Assembly (NCBI GenBank): GCA_900766165.1 | Contig: CAAFUK010000002.1 | Coordinates: 1-57,303 of the forward strand | Length of the DNA stretch: 57,303 bases | From: an uncultured Collinsella sp. | Lineage (GTDB): Bacteria; Actinomycetota; Coriobacteriia; Coriobacteriales; Coriobacteriaceae | Direction: 5' to 3' | Translations under genes and position numbers: made by a program | Shown: positions 34,319 to 42,204 of the stretch, piece by piece | Position numbering within the stretch: the first letter of the stretch is position 1 | How the letters are laid out: each line of letters starts with the position of its first letter | The notes under the pieces: generated by a model | What the model saw: only the letters and a program-made list of their open reading frames with translations | Database searches by the model: none | What the model was told of the DNA's origin: nothing

Positions 34319-34410
34319 CGCGAGCTGAGGCGCCTTTAAGGCTGTTTTAAGAACTTTTTTAGAGGATGTGGGAGTGGCAACTCGTCCGACCCAGCCTCAT
34401 TAAGAGGCTG

Positions 34411-34863
34411 CTATTCGCTCTGAAAAGGCACATCGCAATCTGCTGACAGCTCTGCAGGGAGAATGGCAGGCAATGTAAGCGCTCCCATGGGCGAAAGTCC
34501 AGTAACAACCATCAAATAGCTCTTTGCATGGGCATATGCCATCGAAATAGCATTTGAAAGAAGGTAGTGACGCGCCTCGTCATCGGGAGAGTTCATTGGC
34601 ATTTGCGCTGAAACCGAGATGGATACTGTAACGCCAGCGTGCATCTTCTCCTGTGCACCTTCATCTCTGTCAAGGAGGCTGCCAATTACGCACATCTTTA
34701 AACTTGCGCGAGCGTCATTGCCGTTTTTCCAAAGGTGGACATCGTGGTAGCTAACGTCAACTTTTAATTCCATGTTATCCGAGGGCGAATCCTCGATATG
34801 GAAATCGGAGTCAACGACAAACAAATGAACGACTTGAATCGGAGCAATAAAATCCCCACTCAT
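34411..34863 (-). CDS. SecB-like chaperone of a toxin-antitoxin-chaperone system
   Basis: A 150-residue protein resembling SecB. The central strands (MELKVDVSYHDVHLWKNG-type, then MCVIGSL and VTVSISVSAQ) lead into LLSNAISMAYAHAKSYLMVV, then LTLPAILPAEL; this matches the SecB layout of a long helix after NAxSxxYxxAR and a closing LPPINF-like strand. The ATG overlaps the antitoxin stop by four bases. In TAC systems such as Rv1955-1957 of Mycobacterium tuberculosis this third protein guards the antitoxin from degradation and aggregation. Confidence 0.75.
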   Translation of the reverse strand: MSGDFIAPIQVVHLFVVDSDFHIEDSPSDNMELKVDVSYHDVHLWKNGNDARASLKMCVIGSLLDRDEGAQEKMHAGVTVSISVSAQMPMNSPDDEARHYLLSNAISMAYAHAKSYLMVVTGLSPMGALTLPAILPAELSADCDVPFQSE

Positions 34864-35249
34864 GCTGCCAAACCTCCGGAAATCATCTCGAGATTCACAT
34901 GCGAGGACGGACGCTCGTTCCTAAAAGACCATTGCTCTCGCACGGAATTGTTGGATGAAAGAAACGGTAGCTCTTTAGAATAGCTAACGGTAACCTTAGG
35001 AACGATATTGATACCTAAAGCCAGCTCGAACCTGGCGATTGTCTTCAGCGTCATATTGGGCTGAGAATTCAACAGCTTCGAAAGCGACTGAAGGCTCACG
35101 CCCATACGCTTTGCCAAATCGCTTTTGCTTAAACCCAAATGCTTCATCTCGCGATGAACAATAAACTCGATATCTAGCGCGTGTTCATAAGCGCGTGTTT
35201 CGCTGGTTTCTGTATCGGCGTAAAAATCAGATAAATCTACTTTATTCAT
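34860..35249 (-). CDS. higA: HigA-type antitoxin with C-terminal extension
   Basis: A 129-residue protein with an XRE-type helix-turn-helix: LSKSDLAKRMGVSLQSLSKLLN, followed by MTLKTIARFELALG. The 45 residues after the HTH are a flexible-looking tail containing EQWSFRNE. In chaperone-addicted antitoxins such a tail (the ChAD segment) binds the SecB-like partner. The start is the ATG at 35249 because CGGAG lies seven bases upstream; an ATG eight codons earlier has no such site. It begins 33 bases after the toxin stop. Confidence 0.8.
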   Translation of the reverse strand: MNKVDLSDFYADTETSETRAYEHALDIEFIVHREMKHLGLSKSDLAKRMGVSLQSLSKLLNSQPNMTLKTIARFELALGINIVPKVTVSYSKELPFLSSNNSVREQWSFRNERPSSHVNLEMISGGLAA

Positions 35250-35282
35250 TGTGTTCTCCGTTTCGAAAGCCAAGTATAGAAG

Positions 35283-35696
35283 TCAACGCTCAGATTCCAG
35301 AAGTTGACGCGCTATTACGGCTAATCGCTTGGCCCGCTCGATTTCTTTACTGATATTTCCTGATCCCTGATGTCCTTTAAACCAAAACAATAGAACAATT
35401 TGGTCTACGCCCTGACATATGGCATAAATCATCTCTCGATTTGCCCCGTCAAACCCTTTTAGTTCATAGAGGCCTATCTTAGATTCAATACATCGTAGCT
35501 TTGAGGTCCCACTGGCAACCTTTAGCCCGTAATCATAGATTTTTGAAATCTGGTCGATCATTTTACGGGCGACAATTTTACGTTTAGGATCTGACATCAT
35601 CTTCTGAAATTGAGAGTTGTCGGGAGAAGTCGTCAGCTCCCAAAACGGTCGGCCCTTGGGGTCTCTATATTCGACAAGTTCATATCCTTCTACCAA
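35283..35696 (-). CDS. higB: HigB-type toxin (Gp49-like)
   Basis: A 137-residue RelE/HigB-superfamily toxin of the phage Gp49-like kind. Visible features are the N-terminal helix pair, SKLRCIESKIGLYELKGFDG corresponding to the family's KLxxxGLYELR core, then REMIYAICQGVDQIVLLFWFKGHQ and the closing helix EIERAKRLAVIAR. Members cleave mRNA on the ribosome. The start is TTG at 35696, supported by GGAGGT just upstream and the lack of any in-frame ATG. First gene of the toxin-antitoxin-chaperone operon. Confidence 0.78.
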   Translation of the reverse strand: MVEGYELVEYRDPKGRPFWELTTSPDNSQFQKMMSDPKRKIVARKMIDQISKIYDYGLKVASGTSKLRCIESKIGLYELKGFDGANREMIYAICQGVDQIVLLFWFKGHQGSGNISKEIERAKRLAVIARQLLESER

Positions 35697-35713
35697 GGGC
35701 CACCTCCCATTTC

Positions 35714-35747
35714 TAGTTACACTTAACTTATAAGTTAAGTGTAACTA
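35714..35747. promoter_or_regulatory. 34-bp perfect palindrome, likely operator of the TAC operon
   Basis: The half-site TAGTTACACTTAACTTA (35714-35730) is followed at once by its exact reverse complement (35731-35747). It ends 17 bases before the higB start codon and contains TATAAG, usable as a -10. HigA-type antitoxins repress their own promoter through such dyads. Confidence 0.8.
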
Positions 35748-35939
35748 TTTTAATACAAATAACAAGGCATAAGCTAGATTCTGCAGCCCCAAATCAATAA
35801 ACAATCCAACCAAGTGGTGCTCAATCCGGAAGTATGCGGCAAATTCTAGAGATGCCGACCACACTGGATAGTGTCAACGCACCTACCTGCACTGATAATT
35901 GTTCTCGGGGGAAGCGGGCACTGCGGGGCGCGGCAACGG

Positions 35940-36172
35940 CGCGCGATTTCCGCGTCGCAGCGCTACCCTGATGCTGAATGCCGGGACGATGACCCACTGA
36001 CCTGCTGACGCCTCTTCGGCCGTCCTCAAATCCGACCTGTCTCGCCCCGGCTTCCGCGACCCGGAGTCCTGCCATGACCTAATAGGAGCATGAGCGCGGA
36101 CAATCGGACAAGGCAACTTGATTGTAGCGCTCCCGTCAGTGCAATGTCTGGGAGACCCGGGCGCGGAGCAGG
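35940..36172 (+). ncRNA. Candidate bridge RNA of the IS110 element
   Basis: Two consecutive stem-internal-loop units can be drawn. Unit 1 has outer stem 35981-35989/36042-36050 and inner hairpin 36007-36024. It exposes ACCTGC (36000-36005), identical to the left target flank plus core, and CCGAC (36032-36036), complementary to GTCGG right of the insertion. Unit 2 has outer stem 36050-36064/36157-36169 and inner stem GAGCGC/GCGCTC plus ACAATC/GATTGT. It exposes ATAGGAGC (36082-36089), identical to the right end 37440-37447, and TCAGTGCA (36136-36143), complementary to the left end 35888-35895. This is the target-loop then donor-loop order of IS621 bridge RNA. Confidence 0.6.
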
Positions 36173-36194
36173 CGGCAGACCGAGGGGAGCGAAA

Positions 36195-37433
36195 ATGGAA
36201 GGCGAAACGGTCATCGCGGGCGTCGACACGCACAAGGACGTGCATGTCCTGTGCCTGCTCGACGGCCTCGGGAGGAAGATCCGGAGCGGGAGCTTCGGGG
36301 CCGACCCCGAGGGCTACGACAGGCTGGCGGAGGCGATAGGCGACCCGGGGAGCTGCATGGTCGTCGGCGTCGAGGGCACGGCATCGTACGGGGCCGGGCT
36401 GACGAGGAGGCTCGTGGAGCTCGGGTACAACGTCGTCGAGGTGCTCAGGCCCAAGAGGGACAAGGCGAGGCCCGGCGAGGGGAAGAGCGACCCGCTGGAC
36501 GCCGAGCGCGCGGCGCGCAAGGCGGCGTCCGGGAGGGGCTGCTCCGTGCCGAAGTCGCAGGACGGCTGGGTCGAGGCGGTGCGCCAGCTCTACGTCGCGC
36601 GCAGGCTGGCCGTCGCGACGTCCACGTCCTGCGTGGCCTGCGCGAAGTCGATGCTCACGACGGCCCCGGGCGCCCTGAGGGAGCGGTTCAGGGGCCGCGA
36701 GCGGCCGAAGGACCTCATGCCGCTGCTCGCGCGCGGGAGGAAGGCGGGCGACGCGCTCGAGGAGAGCGTGCTGGCCTCGCTGCGGTCCGTCGCGGCGGTC
36801 TGGAAGGAGGCCCGCAGCCAGGTCGAGTCCCTCGACGAGCGCATCCGCGCGCTGCTGGAGGCGAACGCGCCCGCGCTGCTCGGCGTCGAGGGCTGCGGCA
36901 CCACGACCGCCGCCGCCCTGGTCGTGGCCGCCGGCGACAACCCCGGCAGGCTGAGGGGCGAGGCGGCGTTCTCGATGATGTGCGGCGCCTCGCCGATCCC
37001 CGCGTCGAGCGGGAAGACGGACCGGCACAGGCTCAACCGCGGCGGCAACCGGCAGGCGAACTGGGCGCTCTACGAGATCGCGATCAAGCGCATGGCGTAC
37101 GACGAGAGGACGAGGAGGTACGTGGCGAGGCGGACCTCCGAGGGGAAGTCCCGGCGGGAGGCGGTCCGCTGCCTGAAGCGCTACATAGCGCGGGAGGTGT
37201 ACCGCGTGCTCATGGACCCGAACCCCGACGGCGCCGCGCCGGAAGGCCCCGAGCTCGCGAGGATGCGCAAGGCGATGCGGGTGACTCAGAAGAAAGCCGC
37301 CGCGGGGCTCGGCATGTCCGCGGCCGCGCTCGGTCACCTGGAACGGGGGACACGGCGGTCGACGAGACTGGAGAGGATGTACTACGAGCTCCTGTGCGAA
37401 TTGGAGAGAGCGCTCCCGCAAACTGCCTCTTGA
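36195..37433 (+). CDS. IS110-family transposase with C-terminal XRE-like helix-turn-helix
   Basis: A 412-residue serine/DEDD recombinase. The N-terminal RuvC-like domain has GVDTHKD, VEGTAS and KSDPLDAERAAR (acidic residues in the DEDD order). The Tnp domain has LLGVEGCGTTTAAALVVAAG and ASPIPASSGKTDRHRLNRGG with the Ser-containing loop. After it, about residues 353-400 form an added segment, MRKAMRVTQKKAAAGLGMSA then ALGHLERGTRRS, that reads as an XRE-type HTH. The ATG at 36195 has GAGGGGAG upstream; an open frame 35 codons longer would run through the bridge-RNA region. Confidence 0.9.
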   Translation: MEGETVIAGVDTHKDVHVLCLLDGLGRKIRSGSFGADPEGYDRLAEAIGDPGSCMVVGVEGTASYGAGLTRRLVELGYNVVEVLRPKRDKARPGEGKSDPLDAERAARKAASGRGCSVPKSQDGWVEAVRQLYVARRLAVATSTSCVACAKSMLTTAPGALRERFRGRERPKDLMPLLARGRKAGDALEESVLASLRSVAAVWKEARSQVESLDERIRALLEANAPALLGVEGCGTTTAAALVVAAGDNPGRLRGEAAFSMMCGASPIPASSGKTDRHRLNRGGNRQANWALYEIAIKRMAYDERTRRYVARRTSEGKSRREAVRCLKRYIAREVYRVLMDPNPDGAAPEGPELARMRKAMRVTQKKAAAGLGMSAAALGHLERGTRRSTRLERMYYELLCELERALPQTAS

Positions 37434-37511
37434 CAACTTATAGGAGCGTCGGTTTCTGTTCATGAAAAGGGCAGTGTGCTCGAGGGTTCCGAAATTTGCC
37501 GCATACTTCCG

Positions 37512-38080
37512 ACGAACGATTCCGGAAGTGCGGGGAAAATCCGGGGTCGGTAGGTCAGATCCCGCTTATGGGCATCCGCGACCTGCGGTTTTGTTGGTAA
37601 AAATCCGGGCGCGCTCGGAGATTTCCGGTTTTTCCCGCACTACCGGAAAACTAAGGTAACAGCGAGTGTCGGATGCGGAAACGCAACAAATACCCCTCGA
37701 AAACAGCCCTTGAAAACAGCCCTTATACGCAAAAACCGCCTTTCGGCGGTTTCCACGGACCAAGCCGGACGTACCGTCGCAAGGCCTCATCACAGGTGGA
37801 ACTGTAAGGAAAAGCCCAGTCCTAGTCAATCCTTTACCGACAAACCGTAGCGAAATAAGGCTGAGCAACAACGCGTCGGTAAAGTTGCATGCTGGCAGAA
37901 AAACACCCGCAATTTCGCCTTTTCCCAATTGAGATGTAAATTTTGACAGGTTGAATCTTACATCCAAACAAAAAGAGGGCCGACACATCAACCCTCTTCA
38001 GGTGCCACCCGAAGGCTTCCACCGCAATTAAGTGTATTCTAGTCGATAATCTTTGCTTGTGAAAGGCGAAGATGATTCAC
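37512..38080. other. Gene-free gap of about 570 bp with repeats
   Basis: No convincing gene. It contains an imperfect inverted pair built on TTCCGG-AGTGCGGG (37529-37554 and 37621-37650), related to the 19-bp repeat around the IS. A tandem 13-bp repeat GAAAACAGCCCTT lies at 37699-37711 and 37712-37724. Confidence 0.5.
37730..37752 (-). terminator. Hairpin terminator in the gap left of the 38081 gene
   Basis: AAACCGCC-GAAA-GGCGGTTT on the minus strand runs into five T residues. It is oriented to stop minus-strand transcription coming from 38081-39490, about 330 bases downstream of that gene. Confidence 0.65.
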
Positions 38081-39490
38081 CTAGCCAACAACCATCCAGT
38101 CACTACCGGCAGTACTCGAAATCTTAGAGGAATCGTCCTTGCACACGATGGTCGCCGAAGCGCCGGGCACATACTTGACCTCGAGAACGGAAACACCTTG
38201 CTCCTTAAGCCTTGAGGTCATCTCGGTTATCTGAGTTTTATTCACGTCATTTTTGCTGACCAGCTTAACGCCATTGGCATCATTTTCATTCAGACAGGAT
38301 ACAACCGTATTGTAATCGGACCAATAACAGTACTCTCCAGAAAGCCATCCAAGCTCAGTGACGCATATCGATCCAGTTGCAGAAACCGTCTTAGGAAGCA
38401 ACCCGTAGCGCTGCCTTTCCTCAAATTCCAGAACATCGCAAAATACGTGATTAGCATTAAGTAATCTCGTTCCACAATAGTCCCCGTAAAATGGCGCAAA
38501 GTGATTGCGGATAGTACGCGACAATGCCCAGTAGTCGTAGGTGTAATAGCCCATGAAAATTCGCAGACCGTCTCCCCCGGCCCCTTCAGCAGAACGACCG
38601 AATTCAACAAGAAACTGGTCCCACATGCGTTCAATATAGGGAATTGCGAGCTTAACGCTATCCCTATCAGACAGAGGAGTATCGCTCGTCTGCTGCATTA
38701 TTCCAGTGGTTTTTGCCAAATGGAAATGAGCGGCCATGCGCTCAATCGTTCGGATGAACTCAGGACGATTCCCGTCCTCTATCGCCATAATTGCGAAGAA
38801 AACACTTCTCAACAGGAGATCATTCGAAAAACGCTGAGGTAAGAGATCACCATATTCGCGCTCGTATGCGAAGAGCCTGGCTTCGTCCGTATCAATTGAA
38901 GAGTAACTAGATACGGAGTACGACGGAACAACATATGACGGAATGACATATGAGTGCACACGGCTAGACTTAATTTGATAACGCTTAAAAAAGGTGGAAA
39001 TCCAAAAGGTCACAACACCAAATAATGCCAGCTCAAACTCAAAGGCAATACTCGAAGTATCAAGCACATCTAGCCCCTGGCCTCCGAGATAGCCATCGAT
39101 AACAAAGTGATCAAATGCGACGGACAGCAAAAGAGACATGAACGCCTCAAATGAGAAAGGAAGAGTCCGATACCGCAATTTACCCCTTGCATGCTTGATT
39201 ACCCCAAGAAACAACCAATAGAAAAGGGTGGGCACGTATCGCAGCGAAGGACCTGGAACTGAAAACGCATCGCAAATCGCAGCCATAATAAACACCGGGA
39301 GCTGACAACAAATTGTTGGAGCGAGAATGCGGTAGGCAACGTTCAACCTGCCCGACTCATCGGAGGGATACAGTTCTTCGACGGTGTATTGCCCTCCAAT
39401 TGCCAAGGGCCCAGCAAAGCGGACAAGCTGAACGCTCACCAAACCGATAAAGACATAAAAGACAATCCAAAGAATAGTGACCGATTCCAC
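38081..39490 (-). CDS. Membrane protein with a lysozyme/transglycosylase-like C-terminal region
   Basis: A 469-residue protein I do not recognise by name. Five or so hydrophobic segments fill residues 1-170. A Ser/Tyr repeat, SYVIPSYVVPSYSVSSYSS, lies near residue 185. The following soluble part has AIMAIEDGNRPEFIRTIER and then TTGIMQQTSDTPLSD; the Glu and the T-G-I-M-Q string recall the catalytic Glu and GxMQ motif of lysozyme-fold lytic transglycosylases. It could cleave peptidoglycan or glycan. The start is GTG with GAGGAGA 11 bases upstream. Codon use and AT content differ from the core genes, suggesting transfer. Confidence 0.5.
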   Translation of the reverse strand: MESVTILWIVFYVFIGLVSVQLVRFAGPLAIGGQYTVEELYPSDESGRLNVAYRILAPTICCQLPVFIMAAICDAFSVPGPSLRYVPTLFYWLFLGVIKHARGKLRYRTLPFSFEAFMSLLLSVAFDHFVIDGYLGGQGLDVLDTSSIAFEFELALFGVVTFWISTFFKRYQIKSSRVHSYVIPSYVVPSYSVSSYSSIDTDEARLFAYEREYGDLLPQRFSNDLLLRSVFFAIMAIEDGNRPEFIRTIERMAAHFHLAKTTGIMQQTSDTPLSDRDSVKLAIPYIERMWDQFLVEFGRSAEGAGGDGLRIFMGYYTYDYWALSRTIRNHFAPFYGDYCGTRLLNANHVFCDVLEFEERQRYGLLPKTVSATGSICVTELGWLSGEYCYWSDYNTVVSCLNENDANGVKLVSKNDVNKTQITEMTSRLKEQGVSVLEVKYVPGASATIVCKDDSSKISSTAGSDWMVVG

Positions 39491-39728
39491 CTGTAAACAA
39501 TCTCCTCAAGTCATACGCTTGCGATTAATTGTAGATAGACAGAATTGAACAGGAAGCAACAATATTTGAAACTGTTGTTTTGCGCACCCCAGATCAACCA
39601 ACATTCCCCCAGAAAGTTCGCTGATGTTGACTGGGGTTCCCGTAAAATAATCCCCAACAAAATATGTGCGGAGTGCTGGCCTGGAGCTGCCTTCGAACCC
39701 TATTGGCTGCTCACCGAGAGGCTCCGCT

Positions 39729-40658
39729 ATGAAACGACCCCTTTACTACCTGATCTGCGCGATCGCGTGCACGTCCATGGTCAGCGCGACGATGCCCACG
39801 GCGGCCATCGCGGAAGCCATCCAGCTTCCGGCAACAGCCGATCAGCAGGCGCAAGCCAACGCCACGAACAGCGACACAGGCAAGGCCGAAGACGGCACCA
39901 ACACAAATGCGACAGCAGATACCATAGAAGACAGCACCGCAACATCCACCGGCATCAGCGCCGTCAACACGGAAAGCGCTGACGGCACCACCGCCACAAC
40001 CGCCACCCCCACCCCATCCCTCCGAGCCCAAACCACCCCCACACCCGAGGCCATCTCCACCACGTCACAAACCGGCTACGCCCACTCCACCACCGCAATC
40101 CAAAACGGCGTCACCTTCACCGTCTCGTGGAACGACGCCCCGGCGGGCACCGCGACGACCTCCCACGTAACTCAGACCAACAGATCGTCCCAGGCCAAGG
40201 CGCGCATGGACGTGCCCACCTATTGGGACGGCGGCAGCCAGGAAAGCGTCTGCGACCCGTCGCGCCCGGCATGGGCCAGCTACTGCAGCCTGGGCACCGC
40301 GGGCCACGACTTTACCTTTGACTTCACGGCATCGGGCACGTACCGCATCCACTTCTACTTTATGGACAACGACAGAAACGACTCCCAAAACGACAAGGGG
40401 ATCTACTACCTGCGCACCACGGCGGAGGTGACAGTAAACGACGCCGCCCACCCAAGCGTCACGCAGATCGTCAACAACGCCGTGGACCTGTGCAGGCAAG
40501 AGACAAACGGCTCGGAATACGACATGGCGCTGTGGCTCCACGACTGGACGCTCGACCAGCCGGAGTACGACAACAACCTCAACTGGTGCTCGGCCGAAAG
40601 CGGCCTCAAGCGCCACCAGGGCACCTGCGAGAGCTACCAGCGCATCTACTTGAGTTAG
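39729..40658 (+). pseudogene. Secreted transglutaminase-like protein, truncated at the catalytic Cys
   Basis: 309 residues. A signal peptide (MKRPLYYLICAIACTSMVSA, cleaved near AIAEA) leads to a Thr/Ala/Ser-rich linker (35-125), a beta-sandwich (about 130-230) and the start of a transglutaminase-like domain. The frame stops just after HQGTCESYQRIY, where the GTC Cys is the expected nucleophile; the His and Asp of the triad are missing. The stop falls where the oppositely oriented 40655-41626 gene ends, so the 3' part was probably lost when that gene arrived. ATG 39729 has GAGAGG upstream. Confidence 0.7.
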
Positions 40659-41626
40659 TCTAAAGGTTTATAAATAACGTCAGTCTCCAGAACTGCATCC
40701 ATTACGGACATGAGCCGATCGTCCATCGGCACGTCAAGAATCTCAATGAGCTCTATCCCCGGTTTCAAAAATTTGGCATAGCCGAGATTAATTTTGATTT
40801 TCTCATCCTTATTATTTATAAGAAGCACATGAGACGATGAAGAAAATAGATTCAAACCGCCTTTAGGCTCAAGCGTGAACGTTATCCAGTCATTAGACGA
40901 AAGTAGTCCCAGCGAATCCATGGCGACGACAGATTCAAATGAAATTGTGCCCCCATTGTATGTCCAAGAATCATCTTCTGAGGTTTTAAGGAGAACCGGG
41001 ATTGGAGTAAGTACCGAATTGGGCCCCACTTTCGCCCATAGACAGCACCGAAGAATTGAAAACAGCTGATTTGCTTCTTCCGAATCCATTTGTTCGAGTA
41101 TTTTCTTCGTTCTTTTAGAGCGCGCGCGACCTGATGATACTTCCTGCGAAATCAATTTCGCCCACATCTCCCTCAGATCATCGTCATACGCTGTCTGAGC
41201 TCCATGAATATCAAGATCAATGCAGGACTCCGATAGTTCATCAACTCTATTCGAATCTGACATTCTTCCCGCGCGCTCAAGAACATTTAGCAAATTATCT
41301 GCCTGAGAAGCGCTTGCGTTATAACCATGGGCCATTAAATATAGCTGACCATCAGTAAAAGTCGGAAACGCCCGTTTATAGATTGCAGCAACATCCGCTA
41401 TAGAGCTCGCTTCGATATTCCGTATCTCCGCCTCGTCACGAGCGGCCCCTATGGGGTAAAGAGCCTTACGCGCGCTACGAATAAATCGCGCAGGGAACGA
41501 CGCAATATCACCGCGTCCATTAATGCCTAGGTTAACAGTTGGTTGAAAGGACACGTCATTTGTCGAAATATTTACAGCGCCCGCCTGGGCATTAGCTTTG
41601 ATATCGTTATTTTGTAAGTCATTCAT
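40655..41626 (-). CDS. DUF2806-like protein of unknown function
   Basis: A 323-residue soluble protein. The middle segment DDDLREMWAKLISQEVSSGR then SKRTKKILEQMDSEEANQLF resembles the DUF2806 family, whose members occur in accessory and defence islands; I am not certain of this match. The C-terminal part is beta-rich. ATG 41626 has GGGGAGACGCA directly upstream, nearly the same leader as the 42205-43203 gene. It is AT-rich against the core genes and overlaps the broken transglutaminase gene end to end. Confidence 0.5.
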   Translation of the reverse strand: MNDLQNNDIKANAQAGAVNISTNDVSFQPTVNLGINGRGDIASFPARFIRSARKALYPIGAARDEAEIRNIEASSIADVAAIYKRAFPTFTDGQLYLMAHGYNASASQADNLLNVLERAGRMSDSNRVDELSESCIDLDIHGAQTAYDDDLREMWAKLISQEVSSGRARSKRTKKILEQMDSEEANQLFSILRCCLWAKVGPNSVLTPIPVLLKTSEDDSWTYNGGTISFESVVAMDSLGLLSSNDWITFTLEPKGGLNLFSSSSHVLLINNKDEKIKINLGYAKFLKPGIELIEILDVPMDDRLMSVMDAVLETDVIYKPLD

Positions 41627-42204
41627 TGCGTCTCCCCTCATCAGGTAATAAGCGCTCACGCCTGCATTCCACTCATTCCCGTAAGTACCAAATAGGCAAT
41701 TAGTTTTGAATTCTTCTAAACAGTTACACAATTATCGAAATGCGTAAAACTATGGTTCATCTGAATGTGCGCACTAAAGATGTTAACGCACTTTGTAGAT
41801 TGATTTCCGATCTCAGCCGACCACATTGAGCTGATGGCTCGCTCCCGCAGTTAGCCAAACGCCCCCGAGGCCCCATCCGGGATCCAGATAGCAGCAAAAG
41901 TTTCCAATTGGCGCCATGTTCCAGACACTGAACGTCATCTCAAATATTACTATCGCTAGTTATTGCAGAACTGATTTTTGTAGTTGATTTCTTTAAGCGG
42001 TAAGCAATAATGGCAAGGCCAACTCCGATTATTCGACAAACTGAAGTAAAGCCCAGGTCGATATAGACTCATGAAGCTAGAAAAACGAATGGGCACCGGA
42101 ACCCATGCTAGTCCCAGTGCCCACGAGCAATGTTAAAGATGCCGTTTCTCGATATGGTACGTCACTCAAATAAACAAATACGCAATGCCAGTTCAAGTGG
42201 CCAC
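41627..42204. other. Gene-free gap of about 580 bp
   Basis: AT-rich, without a credible frame. A hairpin GGGCAC/GTGCCC with inner GG/CC pairs (42093-42120) followed on the minus strand by CG and a run of five T is a probable terminator for the NPCBM-like gene. The rest shows nothing I can name. Confidence 0.5.

Larger units (their letters stand above)
35889..37447 (+). mobile_element. IS110-family insertion sequence
   Basis: About 1.56 kb, much richer in GC than its flanks. It has the IS110 layout: a 300-base non-coding left end, one DEDD transposase gene and a right end of about 15 bases. The boundaries are deduced from a shared GC dinucleotide at both ends (35889-35890 and 37446-37447) and from guide-like matches in the left end. 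In the circular form the right-end TTGACA (37430-37435) would come 15 bases before GATAAT of the left end, creating a junction promoter as known for this family. Confidence 0.7.
35827..37511. repeat. 19-bp inverted repeat flanking the IS110 element
   Basis: CGGAAGTATGCGGCAAATT at 35827-35845 recurs inverted at 37493-37511 without mismatch. Weaker pairing continues inwards (CACACTG against CAGTGTG). Since the deduced IS ends lie 40-50 bp inside these copies, the repeat looks like the two arms of a genomic palindromic element split by the insertion, not the IS termini. Relatives of the motif follow at 37529-37554 and 37621-37650. Confidence 0.6.

Noticed and set aside
35883..37463. 526-codon open frame opposite the IS110 transposase
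   Set aside because: Arg/Pro-rich antisense product of a very GC-rich gene; the plus-strand frame has all catalytic motifs.
36251..37465. Second long plus-strand frame within the transposase
   Set aside because: Arg/Gly-rich out-of-frame translation without motifs; it is a frame shadow.
37462..37659. 65-codon frame MKRAVCSRVPKFAAYFR right of the IS
   Set aside because: It runs through the inverted-repeat arm and has no ribosome binding site; probably repeat sequence only.
37566..38022. Minus-strand frames in the gap after the IS
   Set aside because: They cross a terminator and tandem repeats, lack a ribosome binding site and match nothing known.
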